From: Urophycis tenuis
Lineage: Eukaryota; Chordata; Actinopteri; Gadiformes; Phycidae
Assembly (NCBI GenBank): GCA_036785325.1
Contig: JAXIVH010000021.1
Coordinates: 3,459,824 to 3,523,823 of the forward strand
Length of the DNA stretch: 64,000 nt
Direction of reading: 5' to 3'
A program made the position numbers and the translations under genes. The notes beneath the pieces were generated by a model, which did no database searches, had not been told where the DNA came from, and worked only from the letters and a program-made list of their open reading frames with translations. Shown here one piece after another: positions 48,790 to 61,000 of the stretch (its first letter is position 1; each line of letters opens with the position of its first letter).

Positions 48790-49983
48790 AAGAGGGAAGA
48801 GGAATGGATGTCCACAGAAAAATACACGTCAACCATTTCCATCCTGGTTGTCCCCTGGGGTTCAGATTAGCCCTTAACATGGCGTACTCCGCATATTTAC
48901 TTGGTGAGAACATGGATGTCATTTGTAACTAAACCGATATCTGCTAACACTATAGGCCTTAGTTGACAGTGCTGCTGATACTGTAATGTCTGTTTGCTCT
49001 ATCTGATGCAGTCGCTGTACAAACCAACCCACGCAGTACTACCAGGATTATTTTGATTCTGTATTCCTGCTTTTGTTAGCCTTTCTACTGTTAACCGTTT
49101 TTGTTAATCATTTTTAAATGGCATTTATACTAACGTCCTGTCCAGTTCTGTGCCTATATGTCAGAACCTCAGGAACACAGAACCACTTGGATATCTATTT
49201 AAAATGAGGTAGCCTATTTATATTATTACAGATGGTGTATTTTGATCAAATGGCATATAGCACTCATGTCCTTGAGTCACTTTTTTCACAATGTACAGAT
49301 TTTTTTAAAGATCTTCTGCATTTTTATATTGTCTGTTCCACAAAAGTGGGCCGTTTGTCAATGTGAAATTAAAGTTTGATGTAACTCAACCTGCATTGGG
49401 AAAGATGCTGATGGTAATTGTGTATGCAAATACCAACGTAATGCATTTTTTGGGGGGCTGTAAAAGCATGGAACTTTTATATTTCTTTTCCTACATTGTA
49501 CCCACCGTTTGGTCAATTTGATTTCAATAAAGGCACAGAACATTTGATAAAGAATGTATGAGGTTTGTTTTTCCTCTACTAGTCGGATGTTTGCTTTTTG
49601 GGGGAACAAGAGATTGACAACATATATGGACCTTCCACTACAGTGGGAATTTGCCACTCCACCAATAATCAATAGACTTAATCAGAGTTTACAGTAAGAG
49701 TGACTTTGTACACATCTACACAATATTTTTAATTGGAGCCCTGCTTGAGGCAGAAGCCTCAGTCCTGACCAGCAGGCGAATAGGCGGGGCCAATGTGGAA
49801 GGTCTGAACAGGAAGCGCGGTGACGTCACTTCCGCTGGCTTAGACCGGGGAAAGTTGTTTCCTGAAGTTGACATGGGACTCAGAGATGTGTCCCTAAACC
49901 CGTGTTTCTGCAAATGACATTAGTAAATGGCGAGGGCATTCGTTGAGATACTTTTCCCGTAGCCCCGGAGGAATTGAGCTGTG
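48790..49983. other. GTPase 3' UTR and spacer to rabep2
   Basis: The first part is probably the 3' UTR of the GTPase gene, ending after the AATAAA at 49526. The segment nearest 49983 is GC-richer and is the likely rabep2 promoter and 5' UTR. No other gene was seen. Confidence 0.55.
49526..49531 (+). terminator. Candidate poly(A) signal of the GTPase gene
   Basis: AATAAA about 740 bases downstream of the stop codon, with no competing plus-strand hexamer noticed nearer. Confidence 0.45.
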
Positions 49984-52900
49984 ATGGAACCTGCCGGTGA
50001 TTCTGTCCCCTCCGCGGATGTCCAGACGGGTAAAACACTGCTTTATTCGCGTCTTTCCTGCCTTAAAAAGAAGCCGCAGCACAACATTCACCAAATACAC
50101 CCTGGATCTGGGAATAAAATGTACCTGTGCTGGTTCAGGTGCCCCCTTTTTAACGTGGTAGTATAAGTTATGAACGAGAACTGTTGTATTAGTGCAACAA
50201 GTGTCGACTGTGTGTGTATCTTATTACCTGAAGCCTCCAGCAGAACGAGGGTCGAAAGAGTTTTTATTTAATGTTAAATGTGAGTTAACCCGTTATTTTG
50301 TATGGAGGTGAATTAAAAGAAACACGGTCTGATTTCACGCCTTTTTGTCTTTGGCTTGAGTATTTTTGTTTAAACGTGGATGCTAAATTGAAAGGTGGTG
50401 ATACATCAGACATCATGGAGATTGCCCTGAGGAAACATCTAATTTAAATGGAACTATAAGTGCTCTTAGCCAAATGTGTACATATGAAACCTTGTTTCAT
50501 GTCTAACCCTACACTGCACAACCTTTACTGCTGCTCTATCTTATCTGCATCAGTCTATCTCCACAAAGACTTTGCAATGACAACTCAACATGTTTGGTTT
50601 TCAGGGGAATGCCTGCAGGCCCAACTAGCCGATTGCCGAGCCCAAGTAGAGCACTGGCAGGGCGTGGCGACGATCTGCGAACTGAGCAAACAGGAGGAAC
50701 TTGCGGAGCTCCAAAAGCAATGTGACCAAGAAATACAGTCTCTTCAGGAGGCTCTCAGAGGTCTGTCTATCACACCACACCCCTGTGTGTCCTGCCCCGC
50801 CCTCATATCCTATTTTACTTGCAAATGCATGGAGGAAGGAAGTCTCAATTAAGTTTCACATTGTCCATGAAGCCATTTTGCATGTGATGGATTGCTGGTG
50901 ATGCTTTTTCAACGCCATGCTGTCCGTCGCTGCGCCCAGGGGGTTGAGGGTATCTTCTATGAGGGAGTGAGCCCAGGAGCCATCGTTTCTCATTGACCTG
51001 GTTCTTCTCCACAGAGACCGCCGCTCAGTATGAGGCCAGGATTGCTTCTCTGCAGTCAGAGCCAGGAGACTGGAGGAGAGCCAGTGGGCAGAACCAGGTG
51101 TGTGTGTCTGTGTGCGTGCACGTTGTGACTTCCACCATGCTGTTTAGTGTTTCAGTTCCATGTTTTGGATGAATGGATAATAAACCAACAGCTCGTCAAT
51201 CTCATGGCCATAATGCCACCACAATAGAATTCGGGATTTCAGCAAAACGTTTTGAAATACAATTTAATTCATCGTCTTGTTCTTGTAGAGTGGGAGGAAA
51301 AACAGGTCAAATGTGGGAGGTTCCAGGCGAGAATCTCTGGAGGCACTTACCAATAGCCTTCCAAGCGCAGAGGGCAGGGCGTTGATGGATAGCCCCCCGG
51401 GCCAATTGGTGGAGCAGGACGTAGAAGGGGCGGGCCTGGTGGCCGAAGGCTACTTCTCTCAGCACTGCGACACCGCCTCGTTGTCCTCGTTCTCCCTGGA
51501 CACGCCCTCTCTGGCCCGGAGGCCGCCCCCTCAGGAAGACACCGCCTCCCTTGTTTCCACGGGAACCTTGGTGCCCGAGGCCATCTACCTGCCGCCCGCG
51601 GGCCACCGGCTGGTCACACACAGCGACTGGGATGCTCTCAACACTCAGGTGAGGTCCTCCTCTGGACAGCATCCCACTTCACTACCAGTCTCCAAACTAA
51701 CTGCCTTCAAACTAACTGCCTTGTTCATGACTCAGGTCAGATGTAGTTGTGTTTTATGGCTTTGTTGGCTAATGGTAAAACCAGTGCTCGCAGTGAATGT
51801 TTATATCGCAGTGAATGTTTATATGTTATTCAGTAATATCTGGTCGCTCTTAATTCAGTCATTCAGTCGTTCAGTTTTGCCTTTTAGTACAACAGCTACA
51901 GCACATTTATGTACTGCACACATGGCAGGTGTCTGAGCTGCGGGGGAAGCTGAGTCGACTGGAGGAGGAGAAGGAGGAGCTGGAGAAAGAGCTAGACACA
52001 CAGACCAACCACACGCACAAACAGGTATAACAGTCAGCTCTGGCTCCAGTAGACGAGGTAGATCAACACACATTATGAGAGGCAGCAGTAGCTCAGTGGG
52101 TAGAGCGGTTGGACAGAGCGGGTCGGCCACTAACCGTAGGGTCGGCAGTTCGATCCCCATTGATCCCCCTCCTCCAACTGTCCACATGTCGAACCCCACA
52201 AAATGTACTGATTGTAACTCGTTTTGGACAAAAGTGTCTGCTAAATGCCCCTTTACCCTTTATCCTTTACATTATAAGTATTCTTATTGATATTATACGG
52301 TTGTCTGTTGTTGCTAATAATTGTTTGTATGCTAGTACTATAACGAATGTGAATAATTCTACAGAAATACATTTATCATGATTATATCATACATATCTGT
52401 ATATCATCATGTGACTATTTAGCAGCTGAAGCAAAATATTTTTGCTTTGCTACAATAGTCAGACTTGTTTTTTTACATTCACACTATAAGCTTATTATGC
52501 ACTTTCCCATCCTAAGTTCAATTTTGTTGTGTTCAGGTGACGTTGCTCCAGTGTCAGGTACATACTTCAGAGAACCTCCTCCAAGACTTGCAGAAATCTG
52601 TCAGCCAATCACAGTACGCCGTGCAAAGCCGCTTGGTGAGTGTCACGTCCTCCATTAAAGCTACGGTAGGCAATTTGCAGCAACCAACCAGAGTGAGCTA
52701 GAGCTTGAAGGTGTCCAACCGAAAAACATCCCACCCCTCCAAAGCCACTCCTCCACAACATGTGACTCGCGAGCGAGCTTAAGCAACAGGTTTGCATGAT
52801 CAGATGAGCTTATTGCAGTCCTGCGACAGCCACAGAGACCAGATTTACTGATTGCTATCTGGATGTAAAGAGATTTTCAGGAAATATGACAAAAAAACGC

Positions 52901-55882
52901 TTTATATATATATATATAAATGGCCTACCCTAGCTTTAACAACTTTACTCTGAAAGTATAATCACGTTAAGTGATTATACTATACTATACTATGACTTTG
53001 ATGTTAAAGTCAAAGTCAAAGTGGCTTTAATGTCAATTCCTTCACATGGCAAGACATACAAAGGAATCGAGAGGACGTTTCTCACTCTCCCACGGTGAAA
53101 CAGATAAAGTGCACAGGCACAACAGGCAGGGCAAGACATTCCTAATACTAAAAGTAAACATACAATTTCAAACAGATAAGAAGACATAACATTTCAACAT
53201 TGACCATGATGAATAAATATACATGAATGAATACATATTCATAATGTATCATACTGTAGATATACGTGCTGTCATATCCAAGATAAGTAACAAATCTGCT
53301 GATATATTGCTTGATGGTGGTTATATGGTTGTGGATATGGTTCTGGCTTTGCGCGAATGTGATTTACAACCCCAAACTAAAATGAACACTAAACTGAACG
53401 CTCTCTCTCTCGATCTCGTGATTTTAATTGAGCAATTAAATTCATTTGTATTTTCATCAGTTCTTGGGATCTGCGAACCGTCCTGTTTTGGTCCACCATT
53501 AATGTGCCCCACTGAGGTCACGTTGACCATTTACTCACTAGAGTCTTACCCCCCCCCCCCCCAATCTCTGCTAAATACCAAGCTGGTGGTACCAGATGGT
53601 GAAGTCTGAACTCCCTCCCTCTACTCACTGCCAGGCGGAGCTGTCGCTGTCCCAGAGGAGGGTCTGTGGGGAGCTGTCCAGGTTGAAGGGAGAGGAGGTG
53701 GAGGAGGTGGAGGAGGAACCTGGCACCAGCAGCACATTCCCTGCAACACAACAGGTAGCCAGACACACTCCTCCGTGTGTGTGTGTGTGTGTGCGTGTGT
53801 GTGTGCGTGTGTGTATGTGTGTGCGTGTGTGTGTGCGTCTGTGTTCTTAAGGACTGCAGTGGTGAGGAAACACACACCCAGAGGCCAGCTGTATGAACTT
53901 AACTTAACAAATAGAGACACAATGAATGTCAGCACTCGGCCTTCCTGTGTTTCAGAATACAGGAAAGGAAGGAATTTGAAAGGGGCTGAAAATAAAATGG
54001 AATCAGCCGGCATTTATTGTATTTATTTTTGCTTCCGAAGCTGCCATTGTGCGGCTTCACGTTGGAAGTACTGGGTTTCGGGACTGATGTTTGTTGGTCC
54101 AGTGGTAGTGATGGACGTGGGAATGCGCTCACTGCGATGCTCACTGCGATGCTCACCATGATGCCCACTGCGATGCTCACTGTGATGCTCACTGTGATGC
54201 TCACTGCGATGCTCACTGCGATGCTCACCGTAATGCTCACTGTGATGCCCACTGCGATGCTCACTGTGATGCTCACTGTATGCTCACTGCGATGCTCACT
54301 GTGATGCTCACTGTGATGCCCACTGCGATGCTCACTGCGATGCTCACTGCGATGCTCACTGCGATGCTCACTGCGGCCTGCAGGGCGCCCACTCCGAGGA
54401 GCGACTGCGCATCGAGATCGTGAACCTGAAGGAGCAGCTGGACACCCGCACAGAGGAGAGTGGTGCGTACAACGTGTTCACTGGCCTACGCTGCAGGAAG
54501 GCCAGACTTAAAGCTGGAGTACTTTTTTAGTCATGCTAAGCTAACCGTTACCATTACCTGTACTAAAAAGTACTCCAGCTTTAAGTCTGGCCTACGCTGC
54601 AGGAAGGCCAGACTTAAAGTTGGAGTACTTTTTAGTCAAGCTAAGCCAACCGTTACCATTACCTGTACATTTGTTGGAGTACAGCGTCAATGTGGCTTTT
54701 TTAATGCAGAGTAACTAATTGTTTTTACCTCTTGTTTTTATATCTGCTCCTTCCTGCACATCTTCCCAATTAACAGAACTTTTAGAAGGTGAGCCAATGA
54801 GATATATGTATGATATATATAAATCTCAAACACACACACACACATTAACCTTTCATGTCTTTGAATAGATACACCAGTTTTACTTGCATGCTGTCTTGCT
54901 GACTGTCCTGCTGACTGTCTTGCTGACTGTCCTGCTGACTGTGTGGTCTACAGTGCAGTTCTCCAGTCTGAGGACAGAGACGGAGCGTGTCCAGGGCCAG
55001 AGGGACCAGGCCCAGGCCGAGCTGCAGGCCTGCCGCACCGAGCTGGAGGCCCTGCGGGTGGCGCTGTCTCACCTGCAGACCACCGGCAAATCCCTCGCCC
55101 ATGACAAGGTAGCTAGCCTTGTCATAACGCGCTTCAACCTGGATGCACTTGACCAGTGTCTTGCAGTGAAGTCACAGGAGGAACTGCTGCAGCTTTTGTA
55201 GCTGTTATTGTATTACCAAATCCTGGAGAGATACATGCAAAGAAAGAATACAGCGATTCTTAGTCAATTTGGCAATTATGAATAACTATGATGAAGCCTT
55301 GTGGTGGTGTTTAAAACGTAACGAAAATGCTGATCACTTCCTTTGATGGGTTAAAGAAAATAATCTCCATTTCAAGTGTTGGCTCCATACGTCGTGGTGA
55401 ACATCACCTGATCTTAAGATGTCTGGGCCTCACAGTGGTCCGTCAGACTCACTGGCGGCCGGCCTCTGGTCATGTGACCACAGAGCTCAGGGCTCATCTC
55501 AACCAGTGGTGACCACTCCTCTTGCTGACCCCCCTAGGCCACGTTACAGCAGCAGTGTCTGGAGCTCCGCGCCCAGATCATCAGCCTGCACTCCCAGCTG
55601 GACACCAGCCAGGCGGTTCAGATGGACTTCGTCCAGCTCTCCCAGTCCCTGCAGGTCAATCATAAAACGATGAAACATCACTCTGCGTGTGATTCATGCA
55701 CACGTCGTATGAAGCTAGCATCACTCCCGGGGGGGGGTTCTTGAGTCCTCACAGTGATCCGTCTTTGCCTCCTGCAGGTGAAGCTGGAGCTGATCCGTCA
55801 GGCCGAGACCCTGGACCAGGCCAGGGAGATCCTGGGCGAGGGTCCCCTACGCGTGGCGTCCCCCACCTCAGGGTCCACGTGA
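49984..55882 (+). CDS. rabep2: Rab GTPase-binding effector protein 2 (rabaptin-2), short form
   Basis: Rabaptins are coiled-coil effectors of Rab4/Rab5 that act with Rabex-5 in endosome fusion. Twelve exons join in phase to 475 residues: 49984-50029, 50605-50760, 51015-51097, 51289-51648, 51929-52024, 52537-52635, 53635-53754, 54384-54462, 54777-54788, 54954-55108, 55538-55654 and 55778-55882. Diagnostic stretches are ETASLVSTGTLVPE and IYLPPAGHRLV in exon 4, EERLRIEIVNLKEQL in exon 8, FSSLRTETERVQ after the 12-base exon, and DFVQLSQSLQVKLELIRQAE near the C-terminus. These favour rabep2 over rabep1. The protein is shorter than the human one (569), mostly because the coiled coil between exons 3 and 4 appears to be missing. 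The gene next door is atp2a1, as in other vertebrates. Confidence 0.9.
52076..52262 (+). mobile_element. tRNA-derived SINE in rabep2 intron 5
   Basis: Head TAGCTCAGTGGGTAGAGCGG and GTTCGATCCCC; tail GTGTCTGCTAAATGCCCC. Closely similar to the copy at 48031. Confidence 0.85.
53000..53135. mobile_element. LINE-derived fragment in rabep2 intron 7
   Basis: AAAGTCAAAGTCAAAGTGGC followed by CATACAAAGGAATCGAGAGG resembles a repeat frequent in fish genomes. The family is uncertain. Confidence 0.45.
53776..53845. repeat. (GT)n microsatellite
   Basis: Interrupted GT repeat with GC and AT variants, about 20 bases after the exon that ends at 53754. Confidence 0.9.
54117..54375. repeat. 12-bp minisatellite ending at a splice acceptor
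   Basis: About 21 copies of GATGCTCACTGC/GATGCTCACTGT. The array stops within about ten bases of the acceptor CCTGCAG of the rabep2 exon at 54384. Confidence 0.92.
54478..54668. repeat. 118-bp direct duplication with an inverted core
   Basis: CTGGCCTACGCTGCAGGAAG occurs twice in direct order, each followed by CCAGACTTAAAG and later by ACCGTTACCATTACCTGTAC. Between them the segment TACTCCAGCTTTAAGTCTGG is the reverse complement of the first copy's start. Confidence 0.85.
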
Positions 55883-58011
55883 ACCCCCCCCCCCCACCCC
55901 CCACCCCCACCCCCTACAGGCCTACGGGACACCCACCTACTACACACCCACGCAAGACACCAGGAAGGACCAAATACCCTCCCAGCTGAGTCTGGAGTAA
56001 CTATGGCAACAGTTGAGACTGACTCCATGGCGTGACCACTAAGGATCTCAATGGTTTCCGCAGCATCCCGACCACGGCCCGCCCCAGCCGGGGGATGGGA
56101 ACGCTGTTACTAAACATCTGTTGTAAGGCTTTCAGGTGTAATTATGAAGACGACCAAATGGTTAATGTGACCAAAAGATACATGTCCCAACAGGAGGTCC
56201 AGTACACCTGAAGACACCAACACACTAAACCCTGCCCACACTCCTGTTCCCCACTAGAATAGGACTGTTGGCTGACTCTCGTGCACTAAATGGTTATGGC
56301 CTGCACTAATTGACTCACTGTACACCTTTTCATGTGCCAGTGACACCAGCAAAACGCTTGACAGCATATTAACTCTCTACGAAGCGTGATTGCACATGTA
56401 GATGCAGAGACTACTGAATTTACCATGCAAGAGCTTCTTAGCATCTCTGGGACCAAATGAGTGGCTAAACTCAGCTAAGGAATGCTATTCAGTGCTCGGT
56501 GAGCCGTAGCGGCCTGGTTTCTCTGGAAGTACGTGAGTCAGTCGGATATGCTTACAGCAGTGATGCTGGTATTGATACTGAAGTCTGATGAATCATTGAC
56601 AACATTTCTCTGTAACCAAACAGCATTTGAAATTCTTCAAATTCTTCAAATTCATATAAATACCTAATATAACATGACCAAATCTGTTTTTCTTTTAATT
56701 CCAGCTTAGTGGCTCTCATACTTGGAAGGTAATTTTGTAGCACAGTATTATGAACAAATCAGTTGACTTTGATAACTATATTGATATCTTACCACCCTTG
56801 TGGTATTTAGATGCTTTGGATGAAGGCATTGACCCAAATTGCGTTAATGACTTAATAATTAAGTTAGTTGTTTTAAATATGTTGTGACAATGCACATCAT
56901 TCCCAGCAGCCATGTCAAAGTTAAAATGTGTGTGGATATTTTTAACATGAAACTAGTCGAAATAGAGTCGGGGAGGTTGCGGGGTGAACGACGAGAAAAG
57001 CCAACGAGGTGGTCGCAGAGTTTAAACATGTTTTAATGTTTTCCAAACATTTTAAGCAATATCCATGGTTTTATGACAAAAACCACAGAACTTTGGAGGA
57101 TGAGAGTTGCAGGCTCTGTCGCGCGTGCCGTCCGCCGCGGGTGACGTCACAACTGTTGGCGTCGCCGTCCCGTCAGTCACCGCGGGGGGGCGGGGCAACA
57201 GGAACCACGCCGAGGTAATTCTATCATTATCCACAACAGGGGACGCACACACGACTACAAACTACAACACAACCCAGCCTGACAGATACTATTCTCTTTA
57301 ATATATAGCTTTATTCTTTAAGAATAGAATAATCACAGAATAGTTTAAACTCTCACCTATATATGATTTCAATACATACACAAAAAAACACTTTTGCTGC
57401 TTTTTCAGATTTTTTTTTTCTTCCTCCTGATTGCTTTTTTTTTGTTGACGTTGTGGTTCTTCGTGTCACGTTTTTTTTCTTTTTTTGTGATGTCTTGAAA
57501 TGAGCGACAGCCCTGTCTTCTCTCCGCTCTCTGCTGCCCTCTGCTGCTCACAGTTTTGATTGGCCATTAGACTTTTCCTAGATGGACACAGAAAAAAGTT
57601 CTCTCAGGTCAAAGCACCCAAATCATTCACCAGCGACTCCACCATCTCAGGGAAAACCCATGGCAACTATTGCCCTATTCTGATTGACTTAGAGCCGGCA
57701 TGTGTTTTGCTTACTAAGCACAATAATTACCACCATAAGCATGCTTCAAACCATGAAATAAAGTGCAATGCCTACAGTGTGGCACTGGAGTTGCACTCAA
57801 GACATCCAATGAGAGATCACTCACTACATCAGTAAACACGTCGTCATGCAAACAGATAAACTCAAACACCCACAAACACACTGCTCTGCTCTGTACTCCA
57901 AGGCAGGCCCTCAAACCACAGCATCCTCGAGTGCCGAGACTCGAGAGCCACACTGTAGACACAGACGTGCTGCGCAGCCGAAGAGCCAGCAGGCTCAGGG
58001 AGGAACCTCAC
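55883..58011. other. rabep2 3' UTR and spacer to atp2a1
   Basis: It starts with a C-rich tract (55884-55917). The two genes converge here, so it must hold both 3' UTRs. The last atp2a1 coding exon could not be identified in it. Some segments near 57840-58000 are open on both strands without family likeness. Confidence 0.5.
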
Positions 58012-61000
58012 CCTCCAGGTATGTTCGGGCCACGAACTTGAGGACCTCGTCAATGAGGATGACGGGGAAGGAGAGCTTCAGCACCATGAGCCACTGCTCC
58101 ACGTTGAGGTGGGTCAGCTTGAAGATCATCTGGGGGCAGAGCGGACAGGGTTTGAGTGCCTGCTGCCCGTTCAGAACTCAATTTCCCAGAAGTCATGGCT
58201 ACAGATAATCAGGGTCAGCGTTCCCTCTCTTTAAGTGGTCGCTATCACCTTAGTAGTCACTTCATAACTGGTCATTCACAAACTACCTTGCATGCTATTT
58301 CTTTGAGTGTGCTATTTACCTTCTATAGTGTATGCCTAGATGTATGTATATTTATGTATATTTCTGAATATTGTTACATATGTTTATATTAAATATTTAT
58401 ATTTCTACACTGTACTATACTGTTATTCACTTCTTGTAACTATTGTAACGAGCATTGCTACAATAGTTATTGTAACAAATGCAATTTCCCTCAGGGATCA
58501 TTAAAGTATTTCTATCTGTCTGTCAACACAGTCTGTTATGTTCATCTGATTCATTTCATGTGATGGTATTTTAAATGAATAAAAGCATATGTACATCATT
58601 TCAAAATAGCATATATTGTTTATGTACAAAAGTGTCATTGACACCGCGTGATGTTTCCGTCAATCCCCCCTGATGACGGTGTTGACGCAGTGCCGTCCAG
58701 AGCCCTGCATGGCTGACGGTGAGGGTTCGTGTGTGTGTGTGTGCAGGGGGGGCAGGAGGACTCACAGGCAGGGGGTCCACGTAGATGATCATGAAGTGGA
58801 GGGACATGGACAGCGTCATGGCGCCCACCAGCCACAGGTTGCTCCAGGGGGGCATGCGCAGCAGGGACTGGTTCTCAGACAAGCTGGGGGAGGAGAAGGT
58901 GGGAGGGTCATGTGGATCAACGCACATGTGATCCACTTGATCGCACGTGGAATGCGCCACGCATGTGATCTTGGTAAGACTTTCTCCATGGCTGCGTGCG
59001 TGAGTGGTGCGTGTATGGGAGCATCTGAGAGAGGGGAAGGGCTTATACAGCAGAATGCATCATGGGATTTTTTGTTGCCTGTACTCCGCCATATTGAGAG
59101 GACCTGGGAGGGGTTGTAGTCCTGTAAAATCTTATACCACTGTAAATATTCCTTAACCTGGGCCGCACGTCGCCACGACGACGCTCTCACCTGTTGAGGG
59201 CGTTGCACATCTCGATGGTGACCAGCACGGACAGGGCCATGGTCATGGGGGGCGCGGCCTCAAACACGTGGCAGTGGACCCCCTCAAAGTTCTCGTTCTC
59301 GTCACTGCACTGCATGAAGTGGGACTGAAGGCAGAGGGGGACAGACCGTCACACACAGGTACTGACAGTACTGACTGGAGAGAGGGTACTGACTACAGAC
59401 TGGGTTGAAGGTACTGACTACAGACTGGGTTAAAGATAATGACTACAGACTGGGTTAAAGGTACTGACTACAGACTGGGTTAAAGGTACTGATTACAGAC
59501 TGGGTTGAAGGTACTGACTACAGACTGGGTTAAAGATAATGACTACAGACTGGGTTGAAGGTACTGACTACAGACTGGGTTAAAGGTACTGACTACAGAA
59601 TGTTAAAGATACTGACTACAGACTGTTGAGGGTATGAATTACAGACTGTTGAAGGTACTGACTACAGACTGGGTTAAAGGTACTGACTACAGACTGGGTT
59701 GAAGGTACTGACTACAGACTGTTGAAGGTACTGGCTACAGACTGGGTTGAAGGTACTGACTACAGACTGGGTTGAAGGTACTGACTACAGACTGGCTTGA
59801 AGGCAGGTCTACTAACCAGCTGATAGAAAGAGAGCATGGGTCCCTCATCACAGTACATGAACCACCAGGCAGCTGCAGCAACTGTAGCCGCTCCAACGTA
59901 GCCTGCAGGGAGAGGGCAGATTACACCTCAGTTCCAACCCTGTTCCCCCTCTGGGTGCTCGTTGATACCGTGTGCAGTGATGCAAAAAAGTCAGACAACT
60001 GCTCTGAAACGAAGCAGAACAGTGAGCACATGAAGATGCATAAACAGGGACGCACACGCGTCTCCAAAGATACTTTTAGATCGGTGCGTCTCTCAAATAG
60101 GGCCCCCTCCGCCATGTGGCGTTGGTTAGCATGAGTCATCCGGCTATTAGTAACATCGCGCCCGAGGTGGCAAGTCCCTCTGAAGTGCTGCTTAAACACT
60201 CTTAATTAGCATCGACGTCAACGCAAAGCAGTTCTAGATTAGCCTGCCTGTCCTCCCGTGTCTTTCCTTCAGTCAGTCGAAGCGTTGCTACACACAACAG
60301 TGTAGTGCAATGACAGACAGACGGACAGGCAAGTGTGTGTGCAGATGGACTGGCCGTACCCCCGATGGCCATGTATCTGAAGAAGAGCCAGCCGGAGATG
60401 AGGGGCTCCTTGGGGGAGCGCGGCCTCTTGCCCATGATGTCCAGGTCGGGGGGGTTGAAGCCCAGGGCGGTGGCGGGCAGGCCGTCCGTCACCAGGTTGA
60501 CCCACAGCAGCTGGACGGGGATCAGGGCCTCGGGGAGACCCAGCGCCGCCGTCAGGAAGATGCTGAGGAGGACCACACCGGAGGGGAACCGGAGTCAGTA
60601 CAATCGAAACACGCACACACAATAGGCCCTCAACCACTTGAACCCTTCTTTATGCAGTAGGCTTTCTGTGAATCAGCTCCGTTATACACAGCTCTACTGT
60701 ATGTCTGCCATCCCATCACCCCCCCCCTGCACATATGAATAACTCACACATAAGGGATGCTTTCCAAGATGTCTCCTAGACCTTAACACCACCCCCACCT
60801 CCACCATCAGCTTCACCTCCACCTACTCCACCACCACCATAACCACATCCAGCACCAGCACCACCTCCATCACCACCATACCCACATCCAGCACCACCTC
60901 CACCACCATCCCCACCTCCATCTCCACCATCACCATAACAACCTCCACCACCAGCACCACCTCCACCACCACCATACCCACATCCAGCACCACCTCCACC

